In this document: one piece after another, positions 1 through 11,759 of the stretch | Numbering within the stretch: position 1 is the stretch's first letter | Layout of the letters: each line of letters begins with the position of its first letter | The notes under the pieces: model-generated | Seen by the model: the letters and a program-made list of their open reading frames with translations, nothing else | Told to the model about the DNA's origin: nothing | The model's database searches: none | Translations under genes and position numbers: made by a program | Assembly (NCBI GenBank): GCA_949317995.1 | Contig: OX439044.1 | Location: 12,433,141 to 12,497,140, forward strand | From: Acholoe squamosa | Lineage: Eukaryota; Annelida; Polychaeta; Phyllodocida; Polynoidae | Direction: 5' to 3' | DNA: 64,000 nt

Positions 1-2810
1 TAGGCCTAATGCTCCTGTATTTAGGCCAATGTCAGATATCAACACTAAACTTCACACTCCAGACAATGCCTGTACAGTAGACCACTCTCCATTTACTACT
101 CATGTAATAGAGCAAATGGATCAGTTCGTTAAGTACTGCTAGTCCAGCTTGCACTACTATACATACTACTTCATCTGACTCTAGTGATAGCCAGGCATAC
201 ACCGCGAGCTCACTTACTGATTCAGATGAAACTTATTACCCTTCTGAGGCGGACTTGTTTTACAGCTCACCTCCCGCAGGTCTGTCCCCAGAGCCATTCG
301 CTCCTACCAAAGCCTCATTTTGGCCGGTAAGGGTTACTGACCTTTTGGATAGTTTCCCTCAATATACGAAGCTAATATGACACTATAAGAGAGACCTGCT
401 TGCCCAACAGGTTAGGCCCCAGACTCACATTACCATCGGGTCTCAATCTGGACATCAGGGAAAGCAAAATACAAGGTTACCATGACTACAAACTATATGA
501 ATACTTACGCTATGGTTGGCCAGTGGGCTACACTGCAGATACACCACCCGTCTCCACTGAAACAAACCACAGGTCAGCTTTTAGATACCCTACTCACATA
601 GACGAATTCATAAAAAATTAACTAGAACTAGGTGGACTTCTGGGGCCTTTCACATCGGCTCCATTTACACCCTGGTGCAATGTAGCACCTCTACTCACCC
701 AACCAAAGCAAGAGACCCCAATGGTAAAGGCATGAACAGTGGTGTCACTTAAAACTGTATCGATGGACAGCATCGACCTTACACCCTGCCCTCCATCACC
801 GACCTTGTCACTAAAGTCTGTTCCCTTGGACAAGGCTCCTATATGTATAAGGCAGACATGGCTTGTGCTTATAGACAGTTGAAAATCGAGGTCAATGATT
901 TACCACTACTCACCATGAAACACAGAGCTCTCTATTATATAGACACTTGCCCCTTTTGGTCCATGCTTTCTCAGCTTAGCCTGCCAACGCACTACCTTGG
1001 CTATTGCCTACCTCTTTGCTAAACAAGGGAATTGGTCCTTCGACTACCTCGACGACGTCTGCGGGGCAGCTCAGACTCTGGATGAGGCTAATCAGGCTTA
1101 TTCAGACTTCCTAAGTCTGACACCTGAACTAGGCATCAAGTTGTCCCCTAAAAAGTGTGAACCTCTGACCCAGATCATGAACTGGCTGGGATTCAGGTTC
1201 AATATGGTAGACTCTTACTATATACCTGACTCTAAAGTTCATGTGTAGGGTACTAAGGAAAGCTCCAGATGCCGGCATGGTCTACCTCAACAACCCATGC
1301 AAATCTGACATTTCATAGTTTGTTAAGTATGCCACCCTAGCTACCGGCATACACCTCCTACTACCACCCACTGAAACCTACTGGTTAGAATGTGACTCTA
1401 CACTGGTGGGTAGGGGTGGCAACTCAGACCAACACTACTACACACTACAATATGCCGAAGCACACATAGAAGCCTACAAGCCCATACATAGACTCGAAGC
1501 TGTAAATCTGCTTATGGCTTATCATACACTAGTACCCAAAGATAAGCATGGCTTTAGGATCATAATATATATATGGACAACCTAGGATCCCAACATGCCC
1601 TAGTATCAGGCAGAACCTAAGACAAAATGTTATCTACCTATGCAAGACACCTGTGGCTTGAGGCTACTACAAATGAACACACACTAGATATTAGACACAA
1701 GAAAGGTGAACTCATACCTCTGGCAGATGCACTGTCCCCCCAACATGACCCAGCTAAAAAAACTATGCTCTAGCTGAAATCGCGACAAGGAATCTCACTA
1801 AACTCAAACCCGCCCTACCTCACCCTATGTTTGATATAATTTGATTCTATACATTTCAGGCCTTACTCTAGGAGACCAAGCTATAGCCTCATTCCAGGCC
1901 TTGGTGTCAGAGGCCGCGGCAGTAAACAGACTAAGACAAGCTACCTATTACTTAACCTTTACCATGTCCTACAACACAGACATATTACATCCATCACCTC
2001 AGGCTGCTGCCCTATATCAACCATATCTGACCTACTCACTGTCAGCCCTCATCCCATAGTAACTATATATCTGGGGCCAAACTTTGGATACTAACACATG
2101 GAGGCAACCCCTCTTCATTATTATCATATGAATCAATGGGGGTAGCTAAAGGAGCAGTTAGACTCTCACCACATGAGATGGTACCAGCTCCACCATTACT
2201 ACCCTAGCACTTGGTTGCAATCTGCACACTTTTGGATACTATACCAAACTCATTACACTACAAAGCAGCCCTTACAATGGGCTTCTTTGCCTTCCTTAGA
2301 GTTTCTAATCTCCTCATCCCCACTGCCTCACTGTGGTCTGGCCCTTACTCAGGAGGGACGTAATACTGACTGAAACCGGTATTATATAGTGATACGCTCA
2401 TCAAAAACTATTGGACCAAGAGATGCCCCGGTAGTCATATCCCTACCTTCCATCCCGACATCTCCAGCCTGCCCTACTAAAGCCTGGGTAGAATATGCAA
2501 ACTATGTACCATCATCTCAGTTTGCCCCGGCTTACACTCATCCCACAGGACTACCTCTTCTCCAACTCACCAACATTACAAGGGCCGCATGCTTAGACAT
2601 TGGGTGCCCCTATGCCATTGACTTCTCGGGCCACTCTCTTAGAAGAGGTGGTCTTCAATCAGCTCTAGTTAGTGGATGTGACAAACAGGCTGCCTCACAC
2701 CACGGCACCTGGTCATCCACTTCTGGTATGAGACCTTACAAAACCAAGCCAACACACCCTATCAGTCTCAAAGTGCCTCAGAGACTTATTTGCACCTTGA
2801 TATGTTGACT
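1..2810 (+). pseudogene. Decayed DIRS/Ngaro-type tyrosine-recombinase retrotransposon
   Basis: Several short open stretches in different frames spell parts of one pol polyprotein. Around 840-1245 there is a reverse transcriptase, with a motif-A-like 'DMACAYRQLKIE' and the catalytic box 'FDYLDDV' near 1040, followed by 'KLSPKKCE'. Around 1380-1540 is an RNase H-like stretch with 'WLECDSTLVG'. Around 2390-2800 is a tyrosine recombinase tail with the box-II motif 'GHSLRRGG'. The order RT, RNase H, YR is that of DIRS/Ngaro elements. Many frameshifts and stops separate the pieces, so this copy is dead. The 5' part is cut by the window edge. It is clearly more decayed than the related element at 50.6-55.5 kb and is not its recent copy. 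The exact clade is not resolved. Confidence 0.75.
2390..2806 (+). pseudogene. Tyrosine recombinase fragment of the decayed YR retroelement
   Basis: This open stretch of about 138 residues is the C-terminal catalytic part of a tyrosine recombinase. The H-x-x-R box reads 'HSLRRGG' near residues 83-89. A downstream His/Trp-rich stretch, 'HHGTWSSTSGMRPY', ends in a Tyr that could be the nucleophile. The upstream box-I arginine region lies in another frame around 2280-2370 ('GFFAFLRVSNLL'-like when read in the third frame), so the gene is frameshifted. It probably once cut and rejoined the circular cDNA of the element at integration. Confidence 0.6.
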
Positions 2811-3953
2811 TACCATATAATATTATACTCAAACTTTATACTATAGACATTTATCTATTGTTGGTAACATACAGTAAAAGTGCCTTATTTACATATTCCA
2901 CTCTTAGATACAAACCGGGATCTCATTAGTTTAGTTATATGTTTATCATACACCGTATTTACTTGTGTTAATGTAATAAAACTCCACTTTATGAATTTTC
3001 TGTTCAGTGTTCTCATTATGCCTTGGTAGATATACCTAGGACCTACATAGATATACCTCAATGCTAGAGGTAAAATAGCCTCGACATTTGGAAGTAAAAG
3101 GAATATCAATTTAATGTTTTTATTTAATATTTTCTATAATATATCATCATTTTCACAGTCCTGGTGCCCATTCAGGCCTGAATTTCACTAACTTGTCAGC
3201 CGTTTGTTTCATCTTTTAGTTTGGCTGAGCAGAGCCCATGTATTTTTAGTGTGTCAGACTACCTAGGACAGCTTGGCTATGTATTGTTCTTGTCACCACA
3301 GAATGGGTGTAAAGACGTACCTTAACGCTATGGGAGTTGTGATCAGTGTGAAGGCTAGAGGCAGGTGATTATAATCAGGCTGCTGCTAGCGGCATGTGAT
3401 TTCTGTGAGCCTTGTTTTGAGGCCCAACTAGGTCATGAGGTCATGATGTCACATGCAGCAATGGCGGGCGGCCATTGGGTGGCCGTGGGCAGTTATAGTA
3501 GAATTAAAAACATTTCCGATGAAGAGTGAACCAAATAATCATACTCCAAGCTCTAATAGAACTAGAAACAATTAAAGGGCTATGGATACTGTCACTACAC
3601 TGTCTGTCAGTGACGGAAGACCATCAGTTGGCTGTGAATAGGCGGTTTTGTTGTGTATGCAAAGATAAGACCATATATGCTTTTAGCTCGCAGCACTGGT
3701 TACAGCCTGACCTTAATGCTATGGGAGTTGTGATCAGTGCTGTTAGCTAGAGGCACATGATGTCTGTTCAGAGGGGACTTTAATTATCAAAAGATATTTT
3801 TCTCACATTTTCCCAATTTATTCTAAACTTCAATACTACTGAAACTGTCAAGGTATGCTGTCATATAGATTATTTTCTGTTTGATATAATGTAGCAGCTT
3901 ACAACTAAATGCAACCATAACCTACACTGACATCTTGCGATATGATATAGATG
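2811..3953. other. Intergenic stretch with a pair of short direct repeats
   Basis: No coding signal. A motif of about 45 bp ('CTATGGGAGTTGTGATCAG' plus 'CTAGAGGCA') occurs at about 3329-3362 and again at about 3719-3756, each preceded by 'CCTTAA(C/T)G'. This suggests a local duplication or a small repeat. The remainder is AT-rich and unremarkable. Confidence 0.4.
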
Positions 3954-5889
3954 CCCAGCAAATTGGAGTCAGTGTGTGTCATAATGAGCCGCCATGTGTG
4001 AGCACCTTTCAAGTTATAACACCAGTGCGTCAGCTCGTGTCACAAGGTGTCAATACTCACACTGTTTGACTCGTTATGACACTTAGTGATTCATCTCTAC
4101 AAGACATGAGATGGCACAAGTGTGAGCATGAGCCAGTCTGTATGAGTAGTTACACGGACTGACCAATAGTGACTCATCTTTCAAAAGATAGGTGTTGACA
4201 CTTGAGTGAACATGGGTCACTATGTGTCAGTACTCACCTGGAGTGACTCGAAATGGCAGCAGTGTCAGTATAACGAGACTGGGGAAATTGTATAGTTCCA
4301 CTATATACTTGCACTTTGGGTTTGGGCCAAATTAGGAAATTGCTGTTTCTATTGATGTTGCCTTATAAATCAAAGTGTTTATAGATGATATCTATCAATA
4401 TGTATATAGGGAATATAATGGTGACTGAAAACATATGTTTATATTCTCTTTTGGTGTATTTTAAGACAATTTTCTTTGTCTATGGGAGATAACACTGAGT
4501 TTCAATTATCGACCTTCTATGTGGTAATCAGGTTTAGATTAGCCATGGTGTAGTAATTCCTTAAAGTATGGTGCATGCTGCCCAAGGTGATGCCATATTA
4601 CCATGGGAAACAGGTAAGAATTCATAATATGAGGTGAATTAAAATGTTGTTTTAGGTGATAATAGGGGCAAAGTGCCTCACTTCAACAAACACAACAGGT
4701 TCTGACATATGCGTCAGTATGCGTCACTATATGTCAATACTCACACATATTCACACACCTTGACTCACAGTGACCCACCCTGAAATTTTCTCTCCAGGAA
4801 ATACCTGACACACTTGTGACCATGCGTCAGTACTGCCTCAGTATTGTGTCTAATTGGTTGATTTCAAACTCCTGGTCCCTCATTGGTCCATTTCAAAGTT
4901 CCCGCTCTTTTCTTGGTTCCTTTGTTCTCAGTATTTCACAACACACAGACACAGAACAGCAAGGAGAGAAGACAAGGTGGGTAATCCTACAGTCCTTCAG
5001 AACTCTAAGTAACCTACAGTAATATATCATGGTATCTTCTTTTGTGCCCACCTTAATCTTTAGAGTCTCTTACAAACAGTATTGATACAGTTGATACAGC
5101 ATATGCCAGTAACTTGCAAGTCTGGTGGCCTGGGAGAGTGGTGGACTAGGTTGTGGTCAGTTTGAGGGACAAGAATATTATTTTTGTCTTGGGGGGGAAG
5201 GTGATTTTGTCTCCAAATAATCTTATCTTCCCCTGCCCCCATTAAAGGTCAACTCATTCAGGGAGAGGGTATGTACTTGGCTCAGGGGGAAATTCTAGCC
5301 CCCCCCCCTCCAAAAAGTAAAATATATCTCAGGACATATTTTTGGGGGAGGGGAGGAGGTGAGGATGGTAAATAATCTTACTATGCTGATTCTATTAAAG
5401 GTATTTGTGCAATGCATTATTGAACTTAAATGTTTAATTTTTATATTACAGGCACAAAGAAGGAATTGTGAGAAATGGAAAAAGTGAACAAAGGAATCTA
5501 CAGGAAACCCTTCCATGGACATGGATATGCAGCTCAATTGATGACATTGATTCAGAATAAAAATGAATGCAGAATAAAGTCATACCCCCACCCCCTTCCA
5601 AACCCCCTCCCCCCATCCCTATCCCAGGGGAAAAAAACCTGACGCATGTGTCAGTATGTGTTATAGCCCAGGTGTCAGTATGAGTGTTGATTTGCCATGA
5701 TGCATGTGTCAGGCCTGAGTCAGTATGTGTTATAGCCCAGGTGTCAGTATGGGTTTGCATGTGCCATGACACATGTGTCAGCATGCGTCAGTATGGGTCA
5801 TCAGTCACACCTGGTGGCACATTTTTTTCTATACAGCACCAGTGTGAGTACTCACACACAGTGACTCAGAATGACGCCAATTTGTTGGG
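3954..5889. mobile_element. Non-autonomous DNA transposon, CCCAGCAAATTGG ends (copy E3)
   Basis: The left end is CCCAGCAAATTGG and the right end is CCAATTTGTTGGG, an imperfect 13 bp terminal inverted repeat. Both flanks carry TG next to the ends, which could be a 2 bp target duplication. The interior near both ends is packed with short repeats of the type 'TGTCAGTATG(C/T)GTCA', seen at about 3970-4270, 4700-4850 and 5640-5880. No transposase is visible. A short conserved exon-like segment lies at about 5396-5575 and is shared with 59.6-59.8 kb. The end sequence matches the elements at 11.76 and 32.98 kb, but the interior repeats differ. The superfamily is not certain. Confidence 0.7.
5451..5579 (+). 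pseudogene. Exon-like coding relic inside transposon E3
   Basis: After a pyrimidine-rich tract ending in 'TTATATTACAG' at about 5452, an open frame includes 'KVNKGIYRKPFHGHGYAAQ' followed by 'LMTLIQN'. The same peptide, with substitutions that keep the frame ('KVKKGNYRKPIHGHGFPAK'), follows an equivalent acceptor-like site at 59681 in a second, diverged element. Conservation of the reading frame between two diverged copies suggests a former coding exon, perhaps of the transposon's own gene. I do not recognise the protein. Confidence 0.4.
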
Positions 5890-6380
5890 TGCATAAAATA
5901 AGTATATAAAACGTGATGTAACATTTTTCCAACCTATAGGAACATGTGCTTTCTATGTTCCCTATTATCGTCATATGAACTTCAATTTTGGATATATACT
6001 AAGTATCTGTCTTTCATCACTAAATTTCAGGATAACATGTGATGCTCTATCACTTATACTTTCAATATGCCTTATGAGCAAGACAAACCCTTTTCTAGAT
6101 ATTCCTCAAAATTCATGTTTTTGCAATTTAGTGTTAATCCCCATAGACAAAGGTTAATGCCAATCATCATTTAGATTTGAATCTAAATGAAATTCTTCAA
6201 CTGCCAATATATGCCTAATGACCAATTATTACAACTACAAAAATACTCTGTATCCTTTTTTGATACATTAAGTATTATTTTACTAAGTATCTTTTCAGAC
6301 TTGCTAATACTATGGTATGTACAGGGATTTACTTGGCTTAGGTCTGCTAGCTAGCTGAGATTACTCAGCCCAAACATTAT
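5890..6380. other. AT-rich intergenic DNA
   Basis: I see no coding signal, repeat or RNA gene in this stretch. Confidence 0.4.
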
Positions 6381-7020
6381 TGTCAACGAACCATTACAAG
6401 TTGATGTTGTAATGAACACTGAATCCAGAAAAGTTCTTTGATCCTTATTTATTGCATGATGACAGAGTGTAAATATAGGTGGTAACTATGATACACTCGC
6501 CAGTGTGCAGGCTCTGCCCCTAAGCTTGTAGCTCAACCTGTCGTAGGTTCTAGATACTAGGGAGGTTGTGTGTAGAATAAAGAGAGATGTAAAGAGATGC
6601 ATGGGAGCTGCTCATAGGGTCTTATATACCTAGGTGAGCAGCTCACAGGGTGATGAAATATACCGGTAGGAGCAGGTCAGGTCTGGTTGGATCTGGTCAG
6701 ATCTGATGCCTCATCATACCTGGTAATGATTCTATTTATATGTGGACCAATCAGGGTGAAGGGAGATTGTGGAATTTCCCTGCATCCTAGAAACACGTCT
6801 ACAGGTATGTCCGTATGTTGTGATACTCCCAGTGAGTCAGTGCCCAGAAATGGAATGGGTCCGGCTGTCACAACATCCTGGTATGGATGATGTAAGAGTA
6901 GCTCACTGTACACACTGGGGGGGGTGAGTTGTAAGCTTGTGAGCAGGGCCTGAGCGTGTGTGGTGAAGAATTTAATAAATGTGTAAAACAATGAATAATA
7001 CCCACAATAGTCCATTGACA
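6381..7020. repeat. Candidate solo LTR
   Basis: A 640 bp block starts TGTCAACGAACC and ends TCCATTGACA, so it has the TG...CA form and the short inverted ends TGTCAA/TTGACA of an LTR. AATAAA-like signals occur at about 6568 and 6972. No clear 4-6 bp target duplication flanks it (ACATTAT against CTATGCC) and no second copy is in the window, so this is tentative. Confidence 0.3.
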
Positions 7021-8439
7021 CTATGCCAGGGGAGCATTTAAAATGATTTGGAGTGGTCTTTGTTCCATTTTATTTTCCAGTGCCACCTTGCTAAGGTTGA
7101 TGTGGTTGACGTCTTGATTACCTTTGTGTCAGTAGAATTCTTATTATAGATATTCTAAGTGATCTTTATTGGTTTTGCCAAAAAGTTTTGCTGTAATGGC
7201 ACATCCTCTGCAGAACACATTGATACGTTTTGGCATGTTTAGATCAGTGTGGAATTGAGCTTGCTAAAACCTTTCAAAACGTTTTGCTTTGAAGCTAGTA
7301 CCACTCTTTACACCTGAATACGTTTTGGCATTTAGAGACCACACAGGTATGCCTTCTGCCAAAACGTTTCAAAAGGGTTTACTTTAGATAATAATTTAGT
7401 TCAAGTAGAGTTGCCAAAACATTTAGATGTGATTTGTCCCTATCACTGAAACTACTAACTCAGGTTAATGTGTGTTAGTCTGGGAAGATTACATTGAAAA
7501 ATCAATGTAATCCCACCTTGAATATGCATTATTACTGTATGGTTCTTAAAAAATTGAAAAATCCATTACACATAATACGTTTTGGTTGTGCACTGACAGA
7601 AAGTACTGGTAATTTGGACCCCCACTTTTACTACCCACATTAGTACGTTTTGGTTGTGTACTGGCAGAAAGTACTGGTATTTTGGAACCCCACTTTTACC
7701 CTCCACATTAATACGTTTTGGTTGTCCACTGACAGAAAGCACTGGGAGTCCTATAGGTTATGAGTATATTGATGTTTCCAGTTTTCTTCCTTACTCCTTC
7801 AGTCACATATAAACCTATCAGGTGTATTCTGTTTCATCCTATGCCAGGTTGAATTGTAGAGGCTTTATCATGTCAATAGTCATTGAAAGCACAATTATTT
7901 TCACATTCATAGGCTTTTCAATCGTATACCTTCACCAGAAAAGTCCTCATGCAAACCACACTGGCACCTGGTGTGAAGAAATCTGCTACCCCTTAGACAA
8001 AACTACTATCTCTTAGACAAAGTGACCAATTTTCTCTGTTGGCTAAGTCAAATCAGCTTGCCTGAATGGGTTAGTGAATGCTACTAACATGTTAGTAAGA
8101 TATTACTAACATATTGGGTATTTTGCCTAATTGGTGGTTTTGTCTATGTTAAAGTAGATTAAATTTACTAACTTTGATTTTTTTTCTGTGTAATATTGGT
8201 AGATGTGCCAGATGATATAAATTGGGTTGGAATCTAAGCTATTACAAAATGAGTCCTCAGGGACCCTCACAGAAAATAGTAAAATCCAGTACATTTCCCA
8301 ACAGAAAATTTTTAACATGTTTGGTATGTAAAAATCGGGAATAAAGATAAGCTATTCAGTAAAGTCAGCAGTGTGTTTCACAATCAGCCACAGAATCGGG
8401 GGCTTATTCCTAGATTTCAGCACCCAATCAGCTAAAAAT
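7021..8439. other. Non-coding, with a short minisatellite
   Basis: Three units of about 65-68 bp begin at about 7574, 7640 and 7709. Each carries 'TACGTTTTGGTTGTG' or a variant, 'GACAGAAAGTACTGG' and 'CCCCACTTTTAC'. The motif 'TACGTTTTGGCA' is also scattered over 7220-7440. No coding potential was seen. The rest of the stretch holds nothing I can name. Confidence 0.45.
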
Positions 8440-8875
8440 AGGAGAGCTAAAGTGGTCGAATTGGCCCAAGATAGGCCAATTGAACCAAGATTGTCACAAA
8501 TTTAGTCAAAACCGGCCAATATGGGTCAGAATGGGTAAAATTAGCACAAGTCATAACGGTAAAATGGCCCAGGTGGACTCAACATGGGGCAAAACAGCTA
8601 TAATTAGCCAATCTTATGCAAATTTTTATCTTTTTTGACCAACATTAACCTAATTGGACCAAATTTCCCCATCTTGGATCCATTTTACCTAATTTGCGCC
8701 AACCTTTGGAAAATTGACCCATCTCCAACCGATTTGACCCAATTTGACCAACTTGTGTCAATCTGACTGTTTATGGCCCAATATATCTCATCTTGAGCCA
8801 TCTTGCCCATCTTGACACAATTCTCCCCTATAGACCCATCTACCAATTTTGCGTAAATCTGAGTCAATTTCACGT
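8440..8875. repeat. Degenerate simple repeat, TTGACC/GGCCAA type
   Basis: A dense run of variants of 'ATTTGACC(C/A)A' and its reverse 'TTGG(C/G)CAA' switches strand sense at about 8570. It looks like an eroded short tandem array. It is not coding. Confidence 0.5.
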
Positions 8876-9185
8876 CGTGCCTATATCATCCCCTGAAAGG
8901 CATTCGTTCAAGTCTATTCATTGTTTATTACATTCCTATAAAACATCATTTTTTTTGTTTATTTCTAGGTTGTTACAAAAATTAATTTTAATTTTACAAA
9001 GTGTAACTGACAAAGGTTTTCATCAATATTGAAAAAAAAAATCAAAATCAAACCTTACAATAACCTTAAAAAAAGAAAATCAGAAAAAAATAAAAACCTT
9101 TCCGACATTTAAAAAGCTTGTTTTATTTTTGCCGAGTGGGCTAGCACTGCATAATCCCTCAATTCAATGCATGTTTACAACACAC

Positions 9186-9188
<3 letters not shown>

Positions 9189-9272
<84 letters not shown>
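9189..9272. repeat. (TA)n microsatellite
   Basis: About 80 bp of uninterrupted TA dinucleotides. Tyr-Ile poly-dipeptide reading frames across it are artefacts. Confidence 0.95.
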
Positions 9273-9273
<1 letters not shown>

Positions 9274-11759
9274 GCACCACCACCTTCCCCCGCCCCGCCT
9301 CCAGCTACCGCAAGCCAACGTTTGTGTATACCAGTTTTCCCTGTAAAGTATATGCCACTTAAAAACCCCTAATATCACAGTTTTGTATCTTGTAAACTGT
9401 ACGTTGGGCCCCTTTTATTGCAAGGCTACACGAGGCTGAGGCACCAGTACTAATAAGTACACCATATGGATAGTAGTGGGAGTTGGAGGATCGAGGTTTA
9501 CTAAACCGAACTATCATACATCATTTTATTGAGGAGAGATTCATACTAATGAAAAAGGACTTTGCATAGTGAACTACAGGTATTGTTACTTCTCTTCTCT
9601 TCACCGTCTACTTGGATTGTTAGTGCAGAATCTTTATTCCCCTACCATATTCGACCAAATAAGCGCCCAGGGTGTTAAAAATATTATGTATATGGTATAG
9701 TTTAGTACTTTTTACCTGCCTCCAAAATCGTGAAAATTGGGTCCTTTTCTAGGCTGTAAAAGGCTCCAGAAAGGGGAGTGGGCGCCTATTAGGTGAAATA
9801 CGGCATTCACAATGCCTGTTTAGAATGATGTTGAAGGTAAATCCTAGGGGCTGTCTTGAATTGACCTTATGTTCCATAAAACTTCGCATTATACCAGTTG
9901 GATATATGAGCAAGTGGTAAATAGAGGAAACAGTGTATGTTACTGACCTCACTTTTATGGGGAAGCCAAATTTGAAAATGACGTAGTCACCATTGTGGAC
10001 TATCATAAAGTCTTATCATTTTGATTTGGGACCTAGATGACCAAGATCCTCTGTTGCTATTTTTCAACATCTTCAGATTAAGATAGATGAGTGTATATGT
10101 CATGCGCCTAGTAGGAAATGGCACAATTCCGGAAATGCCCCTCACTGATTTTGTGCGATTCCGGAATTGCTCCCTCTCAGGTTACGCAGTTTAGGAATAT
10201 TTAATCTCACCGCTTTATTCACACCTTCAGTTAGGTATATGATGCATTGGACTTACCTTTAAGATCCATTACACCTTGAGGGGGGGGGGGTAAACAGGGG
10301 GTAAACAATAAAATGTAACATGGTTTTTAGATATCTGGCTTTTAAATTAACTTGTTCCATGACCATAATTATTCCCCCTATAGTATTCCTAAACTGCGCA
10401 AATTCCCACATTACGCTTAACATACATATACCCATGGAAAATCTAAAGATACCTATTATGTTACCTCGTGTTTGTATATGACACATTTATAATTTGTTAT
10501 GGGCCTCCAAATGGCGGTTTAGATTCACTATAAGTAGGCAACTGACGGTTTGATGTATAATAATGTTTTCCACTTGAAAAATCTTTGTATTTACATAAGT
10601 TGATTATGATTGTAATTGGAATAGTCAATGGGTTATTGATTCAAGAGAGTGCATAGGGGCAGATTTTCTAGGTGTGTATGAACGAGAACTGAGTGACCGA
10701 TGCTGCATGCACACAACACGTATGTGGCACTGGCCTACAGTATGTTTGCACTGTCGGGGCCTACAATTGGGGGGCGGGGCAATCAAGGTGTCAACAAGCT
10801 GAGGATGCGTTCTCTATTTATAGCAGTAGAGTCAGGTTGTTGTTTGGCGAATACCTCCTCTCCCCTCATGGGAATATACAAAATGAAAATACCCTCCTCC
10901 CCCAACAATTACCCTAAAATGAAGTGTCCTCCTTGACAAAACATTAAAATTGAGCATCCCCTCCACCTTATTCATACTAATGGATATGGACAAAAATCTC
11001 TTGATCATAGACCCTTCAATTACCCAGTTTTAGATCATGTAAAGACACAATATGTAGGCCCAAAACAGTCGGTCATTTTCTTGAGTGTTTTCCGAACTCT
11101 TCCCATCACCACTTCCAATAACCCCATCCCTACCCCCTGGACAATATCCGCAATGGAATTGCCCCCCCCCCTTTATGTGAATATCCTCAAATTACGGCTA
11201 AAATGCCCCCCCCCCCGCCCCATTCTTATAGATAATGAACATTCCCGTATAAGCACATGAACATAAGCATGCCTGGCGACGTGAGTTGCTAACTGTTATT
11301 ATTTAGGTCTCTGCAGGCAAACAAACCAATGTCCTGGATTTACCTCTGGGTGCATTTGTCGTAAGGTCACAATGTTTCACTAACTTGCATTTTAAAACTT
11401 GATGATTACATCTTTATGTTTTATTCTATATGTAAATCAAGAAACAAGGTACGATACTTTTAGGTGCACTGGTGTCTTGCATATACTTATTTAACACTGT
11501 ACTATATTATGACACTTTACATTTTGAGGGTTTTCTTCTCAAGGTGCATGCACCTGACCACGTGTAGGCAATGTTTGCCCTCCGCTAACCACCCTGTGAC
11601 GTAGTAGAGGCCTAACTGGAACTCATGCTATAGGCCCAATGCAGGGAGGGGGGGTACCAGCACAAGGGCATCTAGTGGGGAATAGTTATGTCCACGCATA
11701 TCCATTGATTCATTGTTGTAGCTACAATGAATAGTGTTCCAGCCATCTACCTGATACAT
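9273..11759. other. Non-coding stretch with C-runs and small inverted motifs
   Basis: No gene found. Short G/C homopolymer runs occur at about 10280, 11161 and 11200. An inverted pair, 'GCAGTTTAGGAATA' at 10187 and 'TATTCCTAAACTGCG' at 10384, with 'ATTCCGG' motifs at 10126 and 10150, suggests an old inverted-repeat element over about 10080-10490. A pair of transposon-end-like motifs, 'AATAAGCGCC' at 9658 and 'GGGCGCCTATTAGGTG' at 9780, encloses about 130 bp and may be a decayed MITE. Confidence 0.35.

Noticed and set aside
5446..5784. 112-codon frame with His-Thr-Asp-Thr repeats
   Set aside because: It is a translation of the 'GTCAGTATG' repeat words of transposon E3.
9129..9378. Tyr-Ile repeat proteins on both strands
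   Set aside because: These are translations of a (TA)n microsatellite.
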